Below the pieces are notes generated by a model. That model was given only the letters and a program-made list of their open reading frames with translations, did no database searches and had not been told where the DNA came from. The translations under genes and the position numbers were made by a program. Below are positions 1 through 8,286 of a stretch of 64,000 nucleotides of DNA, piece after piece. The number at the start of each line of letters is the position of its first letter. The first letter of the stretch is position 1. The stretch comes from an uncultured Lachnospiraceae bacterium. GTDB taxonomy: Bacteria; Bacillota; Clostridia; Lachnospirales; Lachnospiraceae. The stretch spans positions 1 through 64,000 of the forward strand of contig CAMNRH010000003.1 of NCBI GenBank assembly GCA_946552115.1, in the 5' to 3' direction.

Positions 1-572
1 GTTACAGTGTTTGCAGTGTACTTACATATCATCCTGAAGTAAAAGCAGTTATCGCATGTTCCGGTTTTAATTCTTCATCGGATATGTTTGAAACAGAGGG
101 GAAAAAACAGGCGAGGAACGGTATCTATCTTATACTGCCGTTTGTGAAGCTGCACGAGAGGATAAAATACGGCGGCTATGCCTCAAATACTGCGATGGAC
201 GGATTTTCAGAAAGTGATGCCGCCATTATGATCCTGCATAGTTTTGATGATGAAGTTGTTCCGGCCGAATACGGCTACGACATCTATTATGAAAAATATA
301 AAGATGATTCCCGGTTCCGGTTCATTCATTTTGAGGATAAGGGACATAATTATTTCAATGATGAAGTCTATAGGGATGAATTTAATGAGGAATTCGATAA
401 ATGGCTTGAAACGCTTGATTACGATTATGATGCCTCTGAAAACAAGGAACGGTTTTCGAAAGATAGATCTGACTATATACATAAAAACCTTGACAGGGAA
501 AAAAGATTTAATTCATTGGATTTGGAGCTGTTTGGGGATTTTGTTGGTTTTTATGATGAGAATATACATTAA
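1..572 (+). CDS. Alpha/beta hydrolase, C-terminal part (5' end outside window)
   Basis: The reading frame is already open at base 3, so the gene starts before the window. The first visible residues, YSVCSVL, look like the helix that follows the nucleophile elbow of an alpha/beta hydrolase; the nucleophile serine itself would lie just upstream. A catalytic-acid motif (HSFDDEVVP) and a catalytic-histidine motif (DKGHNYF) follow in the expected order. After the fold there is an acidic, charged tail of roughly 50 residues ending at the TAA at 570-572. The substrate cannot be told; esterase or peptidase-like hydrolases both have this layout. Confidence 0.75.
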   Translation, partial: YSVCSVLTYHPEVKAVIACSGFNSSSDMFETEGKKQARNGIYLILPFVKLHERIKYGGYASNTAMDGFSESDAAIMILHSFDDEVVPAEYGYDIYYEKYKDDSRFRFIHFEDKGHNYFNDEVYRDEFNEEFDKWLETLDYDYDASENKERFSKDRSDYIHKNLDREKRFNSLDLELFGDFVGFYDENIH

Positions 573-644
573 TTATTCAGATAACAGTGATATTTAGACA
601 TCGGAGATAGTACAGCTATTTTTGGAGTAATAAAAAAATCTGAT

Positions 645-686
645 TGTGATGACATCACAGAACGGAAAAAGAAAATAATATACAAT
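645..686 (+). promoter_or_regulatory. Inverted repeat and -10 element upstream of the rhodanese operon
   Basis: Bases 645-659 form a perfect inverted repeat with 7-base arms, TGTGATG and CATCACA, around one central base. A -10-like TACAAT lies at 681-686 with no good -35. If transcription starts near 693, the repeat is centred near -41, the usual place for a class II Crp/Fnr-type activator. A Crp/Fnr-family gene lies 1.8 kb downstream, convergent to this operon. The repeat is seen directly; the link to that regulator is inference. Confidence 0.5.
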
Positions 687-714
687 TATCCTCAAAGAAT
701 AAGGAGGTACAGGT

Positions 715-1035
715 ATGGGACTTTTCGGGTTTTTTAAGCAGCCTGATATCAATCAGGGTGTAGAGGAATATAACACGGCTTCCGGCGCCGTGCTGCTGGA
801 TGTACGCACCCCGCAGGAATATCGGGAGGGGCATATTCCCGGCAGTAAAAGTGTGCCGCTTAAGACGATTGATAAGGTTGCCTCGGTAGTTAAGGCGAAA
901 GATACCCCGCTGTACGTTTACTGCTACTCGGGTGCAAGGAGCCGTCAGGCAGTCAATATGCTTCAGCGCATGGGATATACCAATGTAATTAATATCGGCG
1001 GTATTGCCGCTTATTCAGGAAAGGTGGATTCGTAA
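715..1035 (+). CDS. Single-domain rhodanese-like protein
   Basis: This 106-residue protein is one rhodanese domain. It has the entry motif LLDVRTPQEYREGHIPG near residues 27-43 and an active-site loop CYSGARS with the catalytic cysteine at residue 70, which would carry a persulfide. The start is supported by AAGGAGG about 7 bases upstream. It ends two bases before the next gene, whose C-terminus carries a second rhodanese domain, so the two probably act together in handling sulfane sulfur or CoA-persulfide. No signal peptide or membrane segment is seen, so it is cytoplasmic. Confidence 0.9.
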   Translation: MGLFGFFKQPDINQGVEEYNTASGAVLLDVRTPQEYREGHIPGSKSVPLKTIDKVASVVKAKDTPLYVYCYSGARSRQAVNMLQRMGYTNVINIGGIAAYSGKVDS

Positions 1036-1037
1036 AT

Positions 1038-2732
1038 ATGAAAGTAGTTATTGTAGGAGGCGTAGCCGGAGGTGCAACTGCGGCTGCCCGCATTCGCAGA
1101 TTAGATGAGAGAGCGGAAATTACTGTATTTGAGCGTTCGGGATATGTTTCCTATGCTAATTGCGGCTTGCCGTATTATATCGGCGATGTAATCAGTGATT
1201 CCGAAGAATTGACGCTTCAGACTCCGCAGAGCTTTTTTTCAAGATTTCGTGTGAACATAAAAGTCCGCCATGAGGTCACTGCTCTTCATCCGGATAGAAA
1301 AAGTATTTCCGTAAGAAATCTGGAAACCGGCGATGAATTTGAAGAGTTTTATGATAAGCTGATTCTGTCTCCCGGTGCAAAGCCTGTTCAGCCCCGTCTG
1401 CCGGGTGTCGGGATCAAAAAACTGTTCACTCTGCGCACTGTGGAGGACACTTTCCGTATGAAAGAATATATCAATAACAATCATCCCCAATCCGTAGTGC
1501 TGGCGGGAGGAGGCTTTATCGGCCTGGAATTGTCGGAAAATTTACGGGAACTGGGAATGGACGTTACGATTGTACAGCGCCCGGGACAGCTGATGAATCC
1601 TTTTGATGCAGATATGGCTTCCTTTATCCACAATGAAGTGCGCCGCAATGGTGTCAGGCTGGCTCTTGGCCGTACGGTAGAAGGATTTGAGGAAACGGAC
1701 GGGGGCGTGAAAGTTATCCTGAAAGATGAGGAGCCGCTTTGCGCGGATATGGTAGTTCTTGCCATCGGCGTTACGCCTGATACCGAGCTTGCGAAAGAGG
1801 CGGGCTTAGAAATGGGTATTAAGGGGAGCATTGTGGTCAATGAGCAGATGGAAACGTCCTTTCCCGATATTTATGCCGCGGGAGACGCTGTGCAGGTGAA
1901 GCATTATGTTACCGGACAGGATGCTTTAATTTCTCTTGCAGGCCCGGCGAATAAGCAGGGGCGAATCATTGCCGACAATATATGCGGGGGTAAAAGTCAT
2001 TATTTGGGTTCGCAGGGAAGCTCTGTTATCAAGGTCTTTGATGTGGTTGCGGCTACGACAGGAGTTAATGAGACCAATGCAAAAAAAGCAGGATTGGATG
2101 TGGACACAGTGATTCTGTCTCCTATGAATCATGCGGGCTATTATCCCGGCGGTAAAGTTATGACCATGAAGGTGGTTTTTGAAAAAGAAACCTATCGTCT
2201 TCTGGGCGCTCAGATTGTAGGCTACGATGGTGTGGATAAGCGTATTGATGTGCTGGCGACAGCCATTCATGCGGGTTTGAAAGCAACGCAGCTGAAAGAT
2301 TTGGATCTTGCATATGCACCGCCCTATTCCTCGGCAAAGGATCCGGTTAATATGGCAGGCTTTATGATTGATAATATTTCCAAAGGTATATTGAAGCAGT
2401 GGCATTTGGAAGATGTTTCCGCTTTGCCCCGTGACGGAAGCCGGACGCTTCTGGATGTCAGAACAACGATGGAATACGACGGCGGACATATTGACGGATT
2501 TATCAATATACCCGTAGATGAGCTTCGTGAAAATCTGGATAAAATTGAAAAAGGCAAGCCTGTTTATGTGATTTGCCAAAGCGGTCTGCGCAGCTATATC
2601 GCTGCCCGCATTTTGGAGGGAAACGGCTATGAGGCTTATAATTTCTCCGGTGGATTTCGGTTTTACGATGCGGTGTTAAATGACCGCTGCCTGATTGAAA
2701 AAGCAAGTGCCTGCGGTATGGATAGACAATAG
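1038..2732 (+). CDS. CoA-disulfide reductase-like flavoprotein with C-terminal rhodanese domain
   Basis: The 564-residue protein begins with an FAD-binding Rossmann motif (GGVAGGATAAARIRR). It has a single redox cysteine at residue 42 in SYANCGLPYYIG, the pattern of CoA-disulfide reductase and NADH oxidase/peroxidase relatives. A second nucleotide-binding motif (GGGFIGLE) occurs near residue 155 and a flavin motif (YAAGDA) near 280. The last 100 or so residues are a rhodanese domain with catalytic Cys513 in CQSGLRS. The known family of this architecture (CoADR-Rhd) reduces CoA disulfide, CoA-persulfide or polysulfide with NAD(P)H. Which substrate is used here is inferred only from architecture. 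It is co-transcribed with the upstream rhodanese. Confidence 0.9.
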   Translation: MKVVIVGGVAGGATAAARIRRLDERAEITVFERSGYVSYANCGLPYYIGDVISDSEELTLQTPQSFFSRFRVNIKVRHEVTALHPDRKSISVRNLETGDEFEEFYDKLILSPGAKPVQPRLPGVGIKKLFTLRTVEDTFRMKEYINNNHPQSVVLAGGGFIGLELSENLRELGMDVTIVQRPGQLMNPFDADMASFIHNEVRRNGVRLALGRTVEGFEETDGGVKVILKDEEPLCADMVVLAIGVTPDTELAKEAGLEMGIKGSIVVNEQMETSFPDIYAAGDAVQVKHYVTGQDALISLAGPANKQGRIIADNICGGKSHYLGSQGSSVIKVFDVVAATTGVNETNAKKAGLDVDTVILSPMNHAGYYPGGKVMTMKVVFEKETYRLLGAQIVGYDGVDKRIDVLATAIHAGLKATQLKDLDLAYAPPYSSAKDPVNMAGFMIDNISKGILKQWHLEDVSALPRDGSRTLLDVRTTMEYDGGHIDGFINIPVDELRENLDKIEKGKPVYVICQSGLRSYIAARILEGNGYEAYNFSGGFRFYDAVLNDRCLIEKASACGMDRQ

Positions 2733-2764
2733 CGGGAGGAATCCCTCAGATGAATATTGAAAAA

Positions 2765-2808
2765 TGCCCGTCCTTAACCTGGAACAGGTTTTTGGCCGGG
2801 CACTTTTT
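2765..2808. terminator. Bidirectional terminator between convergent genes
   Basis: TGCCCG (2765-2770) pairs with CGGGCA (2797-2802), and an inner AACCTG (2776-2781) pairs with CAGGTT (2785-2790) around a three-base loop. An A-run precedes and a T-run follows, so it could end transcription from both the rhodanese operon and the regulator on the other strand. Confidence 0.7.
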
Positions 2809-3466
2809 ATGCGTTTTGGAGTCTTTCCAATTTTTTGACATCCAGGATATGTATTGTTCCGCGGGATAATCGGATCATTTCTTCACTTTGAAAATAGCGG
2901 AGCATTCGGGTAATAACCTCCCGGTGAGAACCTAAGTGGTTCGCTATCGTTTCATGAGTGATCCTCAGCTTATTCGTTCCTTCGATGGATGCTTCTTCTA
3001 AAAGAAAAGCAGCGACACGCTTATCCAGGCTCTTCCACATGATTTGCTCCATCAGCCACATAACGTCAGAAAAACGGGTAGCCATTAACTCGTTGGTATA
3101 GTTTGCGACTGGTGCGGATTCTTCCATAATACTTTTATAGATTTCCGCAGGAATAATCCAAAGCTCCGTGTCCTTTTCAGCTTCAATCGTTATTTCAAAC
3201 TGAATCGAACGCAGCATACAGGAAGCGGAAAACAGGCACATATCCATATCAAACAGACGATAAATCGTAATTTCACGGCCTTTATCAGAAAGAATGTATG
3301 CCCGAAGCTGGCCGGATTTTACCAGGAGCAGCCCGGTGCAATTCATATTGCCGTTATGGATAAGAGTTCCTTTCTTAACCTTTCGTGTAATTAAACTGCC
3401 GAGTATCCGATTTTTCTGGTGTGTATTTAATTTGTTCCAGACAGGAAAAATATTTTGAAAGTCCAT
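2807..3466 (-). CDS. Crp/Fnr-family transcriptional regulator
   Basis: The 219-residue product has an N-terminal cyclic-nucleotide-binding-like beta barrel (about residues 20-130) and a C-terminal winged helix. The recognition region ITHETIANHLGSHREVITRMLRYF is typical of Crp/Fnr proteins (about residues 165-190). The start at 3466 is chosen because AGGAGG lies directly upstream (3471-3480); an in-frame ATG 48 bases earlier has no such site and would fall inside the promoter. There is no Fnr-type cysteine cluster, so the signal is probably not a [4Fe-4S] centre. Its position facing the sulfur operon suggests it controls that operon. Confidence 0.88.
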   Translation of the reverse strand: MDFQNIFPVWNKLNTHQKNRILGSLITRKVKKGTLIHNGNMNCTGLLLVKSGQLRAYILSDKGREITIYRLFDMDMCLFSASCMLRSIQFEITIEAEKDTELWIIPAEIYKSIMEESAPVANYTNELMATRFSDVMWLMEQIMWKSLDKRVAAFLLEEASIEGTNKLRITHETIANHLGSHREVITRMLRYFQSEEMIRLSRGTIHILDVKKLERLQNA

Positions 3467-3485
3467 TATATCTCCTCCTGCGCTC

Positions 3486-3514
3486 AGTATAATAAAAATT
3501 CTGACATATGTCAA
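3486..3514 (-). promoter_or_regulatory. Promoter of the Crp/Fnr gene overlapping a perfect palindrome
   Basis: On the minus strand TTGACA (complement of 3509-3514) is followed after 17 bases by TATACT (complement of 3486-3491). The -35 box overlaps a perfect 12-base palindrome, TGACATATGTCA, at 3502-3513. A palindrome over the -35 of a regulator gene suggests negative autoregulation; this is inference. Confidence 0.6.
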
Positions 3515-3647
3515 AATGAAACCATATTAATTTTCAGAGGAGCTTTAATGATGGCCTGAGGTAGCCGGAAATGAGGAATTATGATATACTTGATTCCAGA
3601 GTAGCTGTCAATGAAGATGTATAGGAATACCGGATGGAGGCGAGCTG

Positions 3648-4034
3648 ATGAAATTAAAAAACGTATTGATTATTGTGAAAGATATGGAAAAATCCATTAA
3701 ATTTTATAAAGAGCTTTTCGGCCTGGAAGTGATTCTTGATAACGATGGAAATGTGATTATGACGGAGGGTCTTGTCCTTCAGGACATAAAATACTGGGAA
3801 CAATTTTTGAACAGAAAGTGTATTTCCCGAAATCATATGAGTGAGCTGTATTTTGAAGAAAGAGATATAGAGGCGTTTCAAAAGAAGCTGGAAAATTACC
3901 CGGAACCTGTCGAATATGTAAATCAGCTGATGACTCATAGCTGGGGGCAGCGCGTGATACGCTTCTATGACCCGGATGGGAATCTGATAGAAGTTGGGAC
4001 GCCGACAGTCATTCCCGAATCCTTTTCGATTTGA
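3648..4034 (+). CDS. VOC (glyoxalase/bleomycin-resistance) family protein
   Basis: The 128-residue protein has the beta-alpha-beta-beta-beta layout of vicinal oxygen chelate proteins. It opens with KNVLIIVKDMEKSIKFYKELFG and closes with the second-half signature RFYDPDGNLIEVG, whose glutamate usually binds the metal. Such proteins include glyoxalase I-like enzymes, dioxygenases and antibiotic-binding proteins, and the sequence does not single one out. An AGG-type ribosome site lies near 3637-3642. Confidence 0.85.
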   Translation: MKLKNVLIIVKDMEKSIKFYKELFGLEVILDNDGNVIMTEGLVLQDIKYWEQFLNRKCISRNHMSELYFEERDIEAFQKKLENYPEPVEYVNQLMTHSWGQRVIRFYDPDGNLIEVGTPTVIPESFSI

Positions 4035-4062
4035 ATTTGAGATTACGGAATTCATGGCGACG

Positions 4063-4098
4063 ATACAAAACATGACATACAGATGTCGTGTTTTGTAT
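4063..4098. repeat. Strong 16-bp hairpin
   Basis: ATACAAAACA at 4063-4072 pairs with TGTTTTGTAT at 4089-4098. The stem continues through one T-G wobble and GACAT/ATGTC to a four-base loop (4079-4082). No T-run follows, so it is a weak candidate terminator or an operator between the VOC gene and the next gene. Confidence 0.6.
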
Positions 4099-4162
4099 GG
4101 TATTTTGTAATCAGGACGGTAAGGAAAGCTTTCTGCAGGATAACAGAAGAAAGGGGTAAGAA

Positions 4163-4801
4163 ATGGCATTTGATTATAAAAAAGAATACAAAGAATTTTA
4201 CATGCCGCCGAAGAAGCCGGGGATTGTTACGGTGCCGCCGGCGAAATACATTGCAGTCCGCGGGAGCGGCAATCCGAATGATGAAACGGGCGAATACAAA
4301 GCGAGTATAAGCCTGCTTTACGGAATTGCTTTTACAATCAAAATGTGTGAAAAAGCAGGGCGGAAGATTGACGGATATTTTCAGTATGTTGTCCCGCCGC
4401 TGGAGGGACTATGGTGGCAGGAAGGAAAGGCGGAGATTGATTACAGCCGCAAAGAGGATTTTCAGTTTATCTCGCTTATCCGTCTGCCGGATTTTGTGAT
4501 GAGAGAGGATTTTGACTGGGCTGTGAGGGAGGCCTCCAAAAAGAAGAAAACGGATTTTTCAAAGGTCCGGTTTTTTCCGTATGACGAGGGGGAATGTGTG
4601 CAGTGTATGCATATCGGGCCCTATGACGATGAGCCGGAGACGATTGCCGCCATGCATGAATATGCAGAGCAGAACGGTTATGAGTCTGACATAACCGGCT
4701 CCCGTTTCCATCATGAGATTTACCTTTCGGATCCGAGAAGATGCAAAGCGGACAGGCTCCGGACGGTTGTGCGGCAGCCGGTCAGGAGAAAATCATGTTA
4801 A
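4163..4801 (+). CDS. GyrI-like small-molecule-binding domain protein
   Basis: The 212-residue soluble protein resembles stand-alone GyrI-like (SOUL/GyrI fold) proteins. It has an N-terminal segment KKEYKEFYMPPKKPGIVTVP, the strand motif YIAVRGSGNPND and the aromatic ligand-pocket motif PLEGLWW. A second-half strand, VQCMHIGPYDDEPETI, is typical of the family. Relatives bind hydrophobic or cationic small molecules and are often effector-binding partners. GAAGAAAGGGG lies 8 bases before the ATG. Its 3' end overlaps the start of the following gene by 7 bases, suggesting translational coupling. Confidence 0.8.
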   Translation: MAFDYKKEYKEFYMPPKKPGIVTVPPAKYIAVRGSGNPNDETGEYKASISLLYGIAFTIKMCEKAGRKIDGYFQYVVPPLEGLWWQEGKAEIDYSRKEDFQFISLIRLPDFVMREDFDWAVREASKKKKTDFSKVRFFPYDEGECVQCMHIGPYDDEPETIAAMHEYAEQNGYESDITGSRFHHEIYLSDPRRCKADRLRTVVRQPVRRKSC

Positions 4802-5301
4802 AAGCAATCATTATTGGGAGCCCCGGCGCGGGAAAAAGTACCTTTGCCCGGAAGCTTAAGAGTGTGGCAGGACTTCCTTTATATTATCTGGATGTATTGT
4901 GGCATAGGCCTGACCGGACGAATATTTCTAAAGAAGAGTTTGACGTAAACCTTAAGGAAATATTGAAAAGAGACAGGTGGATTATTGACGGAAATTATCT
5001 GCGTACATTGGAAATACGTCTGCAGGAATGTGACACGGTATTTTTTATGGATTATCCGCCGGACATATGTCTGTCGGGCGCTCAGTCCCGTATCGGAAAA
5101 AAACGGGAGGACTTGCCGTGGCTGGAAATGGAATTTGACGAGGAATTTAAGCAGTGGATAATTGATTTTCCAAAGGTTCAGTTGCCCCGTATTTACGAGC
5201 TTTTGAAGAAATACAGGGGGACAAAGGATATTTATATTTTCAAATCGAGGGAAGAGGCAGATGCTTATTTAGAAAAGCATTTTCAGAAAAAACCGGAGTG
5301 A
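4795..5301 (+). CDS. P-loop NTPase, adenylate-kinase/topology-modulation-protein-like
   Basis: The 168-residue protein has a Walker A motif GSPGAGKST at residues 8-16, an LYYLDVLWHRP segment, the DRWIIDGNY motif near residue 65 and VFFMDYPP, all characteristic of the small kinases annotated as DNA topology modulation protein (FlaR-related). The start at 4795 has CAGGAGA 6-10 bases upstream and overlaps the previous stop; an earlier ATG at 4741 would add 18 low-complexity residues and is less likely. The phosphoryl acceptor is unknown. Confidence 0.8.
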   Translation: MLKAIIIGSPGAGKSTFARKLKSVAGLPLYYLDVLWHRPDRTNISKEEFDVNLKEILKRDRWIIDGNYLRTLEIRLQECDTVFFMDYPPDICLSGAQSRIGKKREDLPWLEMEFDEEFKQWIIDFPKVQLPRIYELLKKYRGTKDIYIFKSREEADAYLEKHFQKKPE

Positions 5302-5322
5302 AAGAAGCTCCGGTTTTTTCTG
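5284..5322. terminator. Bidirectional rho-independent terminator
   Basis: A 15-base arm at 5284-5298 (CAG, six A, CCGGAG) pairs perfectly with 5308-5322 (CTCCGG, six T, CTG) around a 9-base loop. It ends the P-loop gene and isolates the polyamine operon downstream. Confidence 0.9.
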
Positions 5323-5355
5323 TAATGAATTCTTTGAAATTAATGACAATTATGA

Positions 5356-5383
5356 TTGACAAAAAGTTTATTAGTAGTATAAT
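5356..5383 (+). promoter_or_regulatory. Sigma-70 promoter of the XRE-cupin/pot operon
   Basis: TTGACA (5356-5361) and TATAAT (5378-5383) are both perfect boxes with a 16-base spacer. Three copies of AGTTTA, at 5365, 5399 and 5421, overlap and follow the promoter and may be sites for the XRE regulator encoded next (inference). Confidence 0.85.
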
Positions 5384-5463
5384 GAATTCAGCGCGGAAAG
5401 TTTAGTAAAAAAATATTTTTAGTTTAGATATATTGTATGTTAAACGGAAAGGACAGACTTTTT

Positions 5464-6021
5464 ATGGAACAGGAATATGTCAATGAACATATCGGGAGGA
5501 AGATTAAGGATTTGCGCAACAGGAACGGGCTGACACAGCAGGAGCTGGCTGACAGGACAGAGCTTACAAAGGGCTTCATTTCCCAGCTGGAAAGAGGGCA
5601 GGTATCGCCGTCTATTGTGACGCTTCTGGATTTGATTGAATGTCTGGGAACGACCGCCTCGGATTTCTTTAAGGAGGCCGAGGAGGAACATATTGTGTTT
5701 TCCGAGGAGGGCTTTTTTGAAAAAGTGGACGATGCGGGGAACAGTATCCAGTGGATTGTTCCGGCAGCCCAGCGCTATCAGATGGAGCCGCTTTTAGTGG
5801 TGGTACAGCCTCATGAGTCGCTGGAGGAGGATAAACCCCATGATGGAGAGGAATTCGGATATTTGATTTCAGGGAGATTGAAGCTTTATTTGGGTGACAG
5901 GATTTATTCTGTGAAAGCGGGAGAGTGCTTTTATTATCCGGCGAAGCGTAAGCACCGGATTGAAAATCCGGGCGGCAGACCGGCAAAATTTATCTGGATC
6001 AGTACGCCGCCGACATTTTGA
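5464..6021 (+). CDS. XRE-family regulator with C-terminal cupin domain
   Basis: The 185-residue protein has an N-terminal helix-turn-helix (about residues 10-65, with GLTQQELADRTELTKGFIS) and a C-terminal cupin (about 110-180, with a PHDGEEFGYLISG motif and an AGECFYYPAKRKHR metal or ligand strand). Regulators of this architecture often control polyamine or amino-acid metabolism, and this one is the first gene before potABCD, so it probably senses polyamines and represses the operon. The start at 5464 has GGAAAGGA 10 bases upstream; an ATG 27 bases earlier lacks a site. Confidence 0.88.
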   Translation: MEQEYVNEHIGRKIKDLRNRNGLTQQELADRTELTKGFISQLERGQVSPSIVTLLDLIECLGTTASDFFKEAEEEHIVFSEEGFFEKVDDAGNSIQWIVPAAQRYQMEPLLVVVQPHESLEEDKPHDGEEFGYLISGRLKLYLGDRIYSVKAGECFYYPAKRKHRIENPGGRPAKFIWISTPPTF

Positions 6022-6044
6022 CGATTTAAATATTGGGGGAAAAT

Positions 6045-7481
6045 ATGGAACATATGACAAATATTATCGAATTAAGACATATTACAAAAACATATGAGGA
6101 CGGCTTCAGTGCGGTATCGGATTTGAACCTTGAGGTGAAAAAGGGGGAATTTATCACTTTTTTAGGGCCTTCCGGGTGCGGGAAGACGACGACGCTGCGG
6201 ATGATTGCCGGATTTGACCTTCCCACGGAAGGGGAGATTCTTTTAAACGGAAAGCCGATTACAGAGCTTCCGCCCAATAAAAGGCCCATTAATACAGTAT
6301 TTCAGAGATATGCCCTGTTTCCGCATATGAATATTTACGAAAATATTGCGTTCGGGCTGAGGCAGAAGAAAACACCGGAAAATGTAATCGCGAAAAAGGT
6401 GAAAAAGGTTTTGGAGCTGGTGGATTTGGAGGGATTTGAACGGCGGAGTATCGATACCCTGTCCGGCGGGCAGCAGCAGAGGGTTGCCATTGCGAGGGCG
6501 GTAGTGAATGAGCCGCAGATTCTTCTTCTGGATGAGCCGCTGGGGGCTTTGGATCTTAAGATGAGAAAGGAAATGCAGCTTGAGCTTAAGGAGATGCACC
6601 GGGAGCTTGGGATTACCTTTATTTATGTAACCCATGACCAGGAGGAGGCTCTTACTATGTCGGATAAGATTGTCGTTATGGCGGAGGGGAAGATGCAGCA
6701 GATCGGCTCTCCGGAGGATATTTATAATGAGCCGGCAAATGCTTTCGTAGCAGACTTTATCGGGGATAGTAATATTTTTAACGGAATTATGACAGGGAAG
6801 CTTAAGGCCCGTTTCTGCGGCGGAGAGTTCGTCTGTGTGGATGATGTGGAGGAGGGGACCCATATTACGGCGGTAGTGCGTCCGGAGGACGTTATTTTAA
6901 CGGCGCCGGAAAAAGGAAGAATCAGAGGAATTGTAACCTCCGTTATATTTAAAGGAATACATTACGAGATTACAGTGGAATCCGGCAAAAACGAGATTGT
7001 CGCACAGTCTGTAAATTCCGCGGCTGTAGGAGAGCGTGTAGGCGTGCAGGTGGAGCCGGATAATATTCATATCATGATAGCGGAGGACCATACGAATATC
7101 TTTGCGGCGGAGATTAATAAAAACAATGAGCTTGAGTATAACGGGACGGTTCTGAATGTCCCTCTGACCAGAATTATCAGGGGAAGCAGGGAGGAGGACG
7201 GAACACTTCTTGATGCTTCCGGCTCGGAGATTGACTTAAAGAAGATAAGAATTAAGATATCTATTAAGCCGCAGGATATTGAGCTTACGGATGAGCAGGA
7301 GGAAGGGCTTGTGCAGGGCTGTATCAGCAACCTGATATATAAGGGGGATCATTACAGCTATGTGATTCACACGGATTTGGAGCAGGATTTTGTGGTGGAT
7401 GACGAGTATTTGTGGAATATGGACGACCAGGTCGGACTTTTGATGCCGGTAGAGAAGATGGTCTTTACGGTCAGGAAATAG
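6045..7481 (+). CDS. potA: Spermidine/putrescine ABC transporter ATP-binding protein with duplicated TOBE domain
   Basis: The ATPase has Walker [10 protein letters not shown] (near residue 40), the signature [14 protein letters not shown], Walker [12 protein letters not shown] and the H-loop THDQEEALT. At 478 residues it is about 100 longer than ordinary PotA. The extension reads as a second TOBE-like regulatory unit: a first copy near residues 250-350 (VRPEDVIL ... [10 protein letters not shown]) and a second near 400-478 (IKPQDIEL ... [10 protein letters not shown]). The start at 6045 has GGGGGA upstream. It would energise polyamine import through PotB and PotC. Confidence 0.93.
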   Translation: MEHMTNIIELRHITKTYEDGFSAVSDLNLEVKKGEFITFLGPSGCGKTTTLRMIAGFDLPTEGEILLNGKPITELPPNKRPINTVFQRYALFPHMNIYENIAFGLRQKKTPENVIAKKVKKVLELVDLEGFERRSIDTLSGGQQQRVAIARAVVNEPQILLLDEPLGALDLKMRKEMQLELKEMHRELGITFIYVTHDQEEALTMSDKIVVMAEGKMQQIGSPEDIYNEPANAFVADFIGDSNIFNGIMTGKLKARFCGGEFVCVDDVEEGTHITAVVRPEDVILTAPEKGRIRGIVTSVIFKGIHYEITVESGKNEIVAQSVNSAAVGERVGVQVEPDNIHIMIAEDHTNIFAAEINKNNELEYNGTVLNVPLTRIIRGSREEDGTLLDASGSEIDLKKIRIKISIKPQDIELTDEQEEGLVQGCISNLIYKGDHYSYVIHTDLEQDFVVDDEYLWNMDDQVGLLMPVEKMVFTVRK

Positions 7482-7491
7482 GAGGGGATTC

Positions 7492-8286
7492 ATGTACAAA
7501 AATATTTTTTCCAGGAAGAGTTTGGGAATTCCGTATTTGCTGTTCTTGCTGCTTTTTGTTTTGCTGCCTCTTTTCGTGCTTATTTATTATGCATTTACAA
7601 ACGGGCAGGGAGAGTTTACGGTTTTGAACCTCACCGGATTTTTTACGGATCCCAACACGCTGGGGACGCTTTGCTACAGCTTTGGGATTGCGGCGGTTAC
7701 GACGGTGGTCTGTCTGCTTTTGGCCTATCCGGCAGCCTATATTCTGGCAATCAGTAAGCTTCCGGCAAAATCTATCATCATAATGCTTTTTGTTATGCCC
7801 ATGTGGATTAATTTTTCGCTCAGAATTACCGCGCTAAAGGAGATTCTTACATGGATGGAGGGGAGGCTTGCCTACCATCCGTTTTTCAATACGGTGCTTG
7901 GCATGAGCTATGATTTTCTGCCGTTTATGATTTTGCCGATTTATACGACAATCTCCAAGCTTGACGGAGCGCTTTTGGAGGCCGCAAGAGATTTGGGGGC
8001 GGGAGAGCTGCAGGCGTTTTTGAAAGTAACGCTTCCGTTGTCGCTGCCGGGAATTTTAAGCGGAGTATCAATGGTTTTTTTGCCGGCGATGACAAATTAT
8101 GTCGTATTGGATATGCTGTATAACAGCACCTATATTATGGGAAGTCTGATTGGCAGCTATTTTGCTGCGTATAACTGGAACGGCGGCTCTATGATTGCAT
8201 TGATTCTTCTTGGAATTGTCTGCCTGTTCACGCTTATGACGAGAGGGATAGAGGAGGAAAATACGAGAGGAGGGGCGCTGCTATGA
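7492..8286 (+). CDS. potB: Spermidine/putrescine ABC transporter permease PotB
   Basis: The 264-residue protein has six predicted membrane helices and the cytoplasmic coupling loop EAARDLGAGELQAFLKVTLPLSLPGI that contacts the ATPase, the hallmark of this permease class. AGGAGGGG lies before the ATG. It starts 10 bases after potA and overlaps potC by 4 bases, so the operon is tightly coupled. Confidence 0.93.
   Translation: MYKNIFSRKSLGIPYLLFLLLFVLLPLFVLIYYAFTNGQGEFTVLNLTGFFTDPNTLGTLCYSFGIAAVTTVVCLLLAYPAAYILAISKLPAKSIIIMLFVMPMWINFSLRITALKEILTWMEGRLAYHPFFNTVLGMSYDFLPFMILPIYTTISKLDGALLEAARDLGAGELQAFLKVTLPLSLPGILSGVSMVFLPAMTNYVVLDMLYNSTYIMGSLIGSYFAAYNWNGGSMIALILLGIVCLFTLMTRGIEEENTRGGALL

Noticed and set aside
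53-62. A start for the first hydrolase within the window
   Set aside because: The frame is open to the window edge and the first residues match the interior of an alpha/beta hydrolase, so the gene is truncated by the window.
1926-2579. A 217-codon open frame antisense to the CoA-disulfide-reductase gene
   Set aside because: It lies wholly within a well-supported gene on the other strand, has no family motifs and has the odd composition of a shadow frame.
6243-6863. A 206-codon open frame antisense to potA
   Set aside because: It is opposite the conserved ATPase motifs and has no ribosome site or motif.
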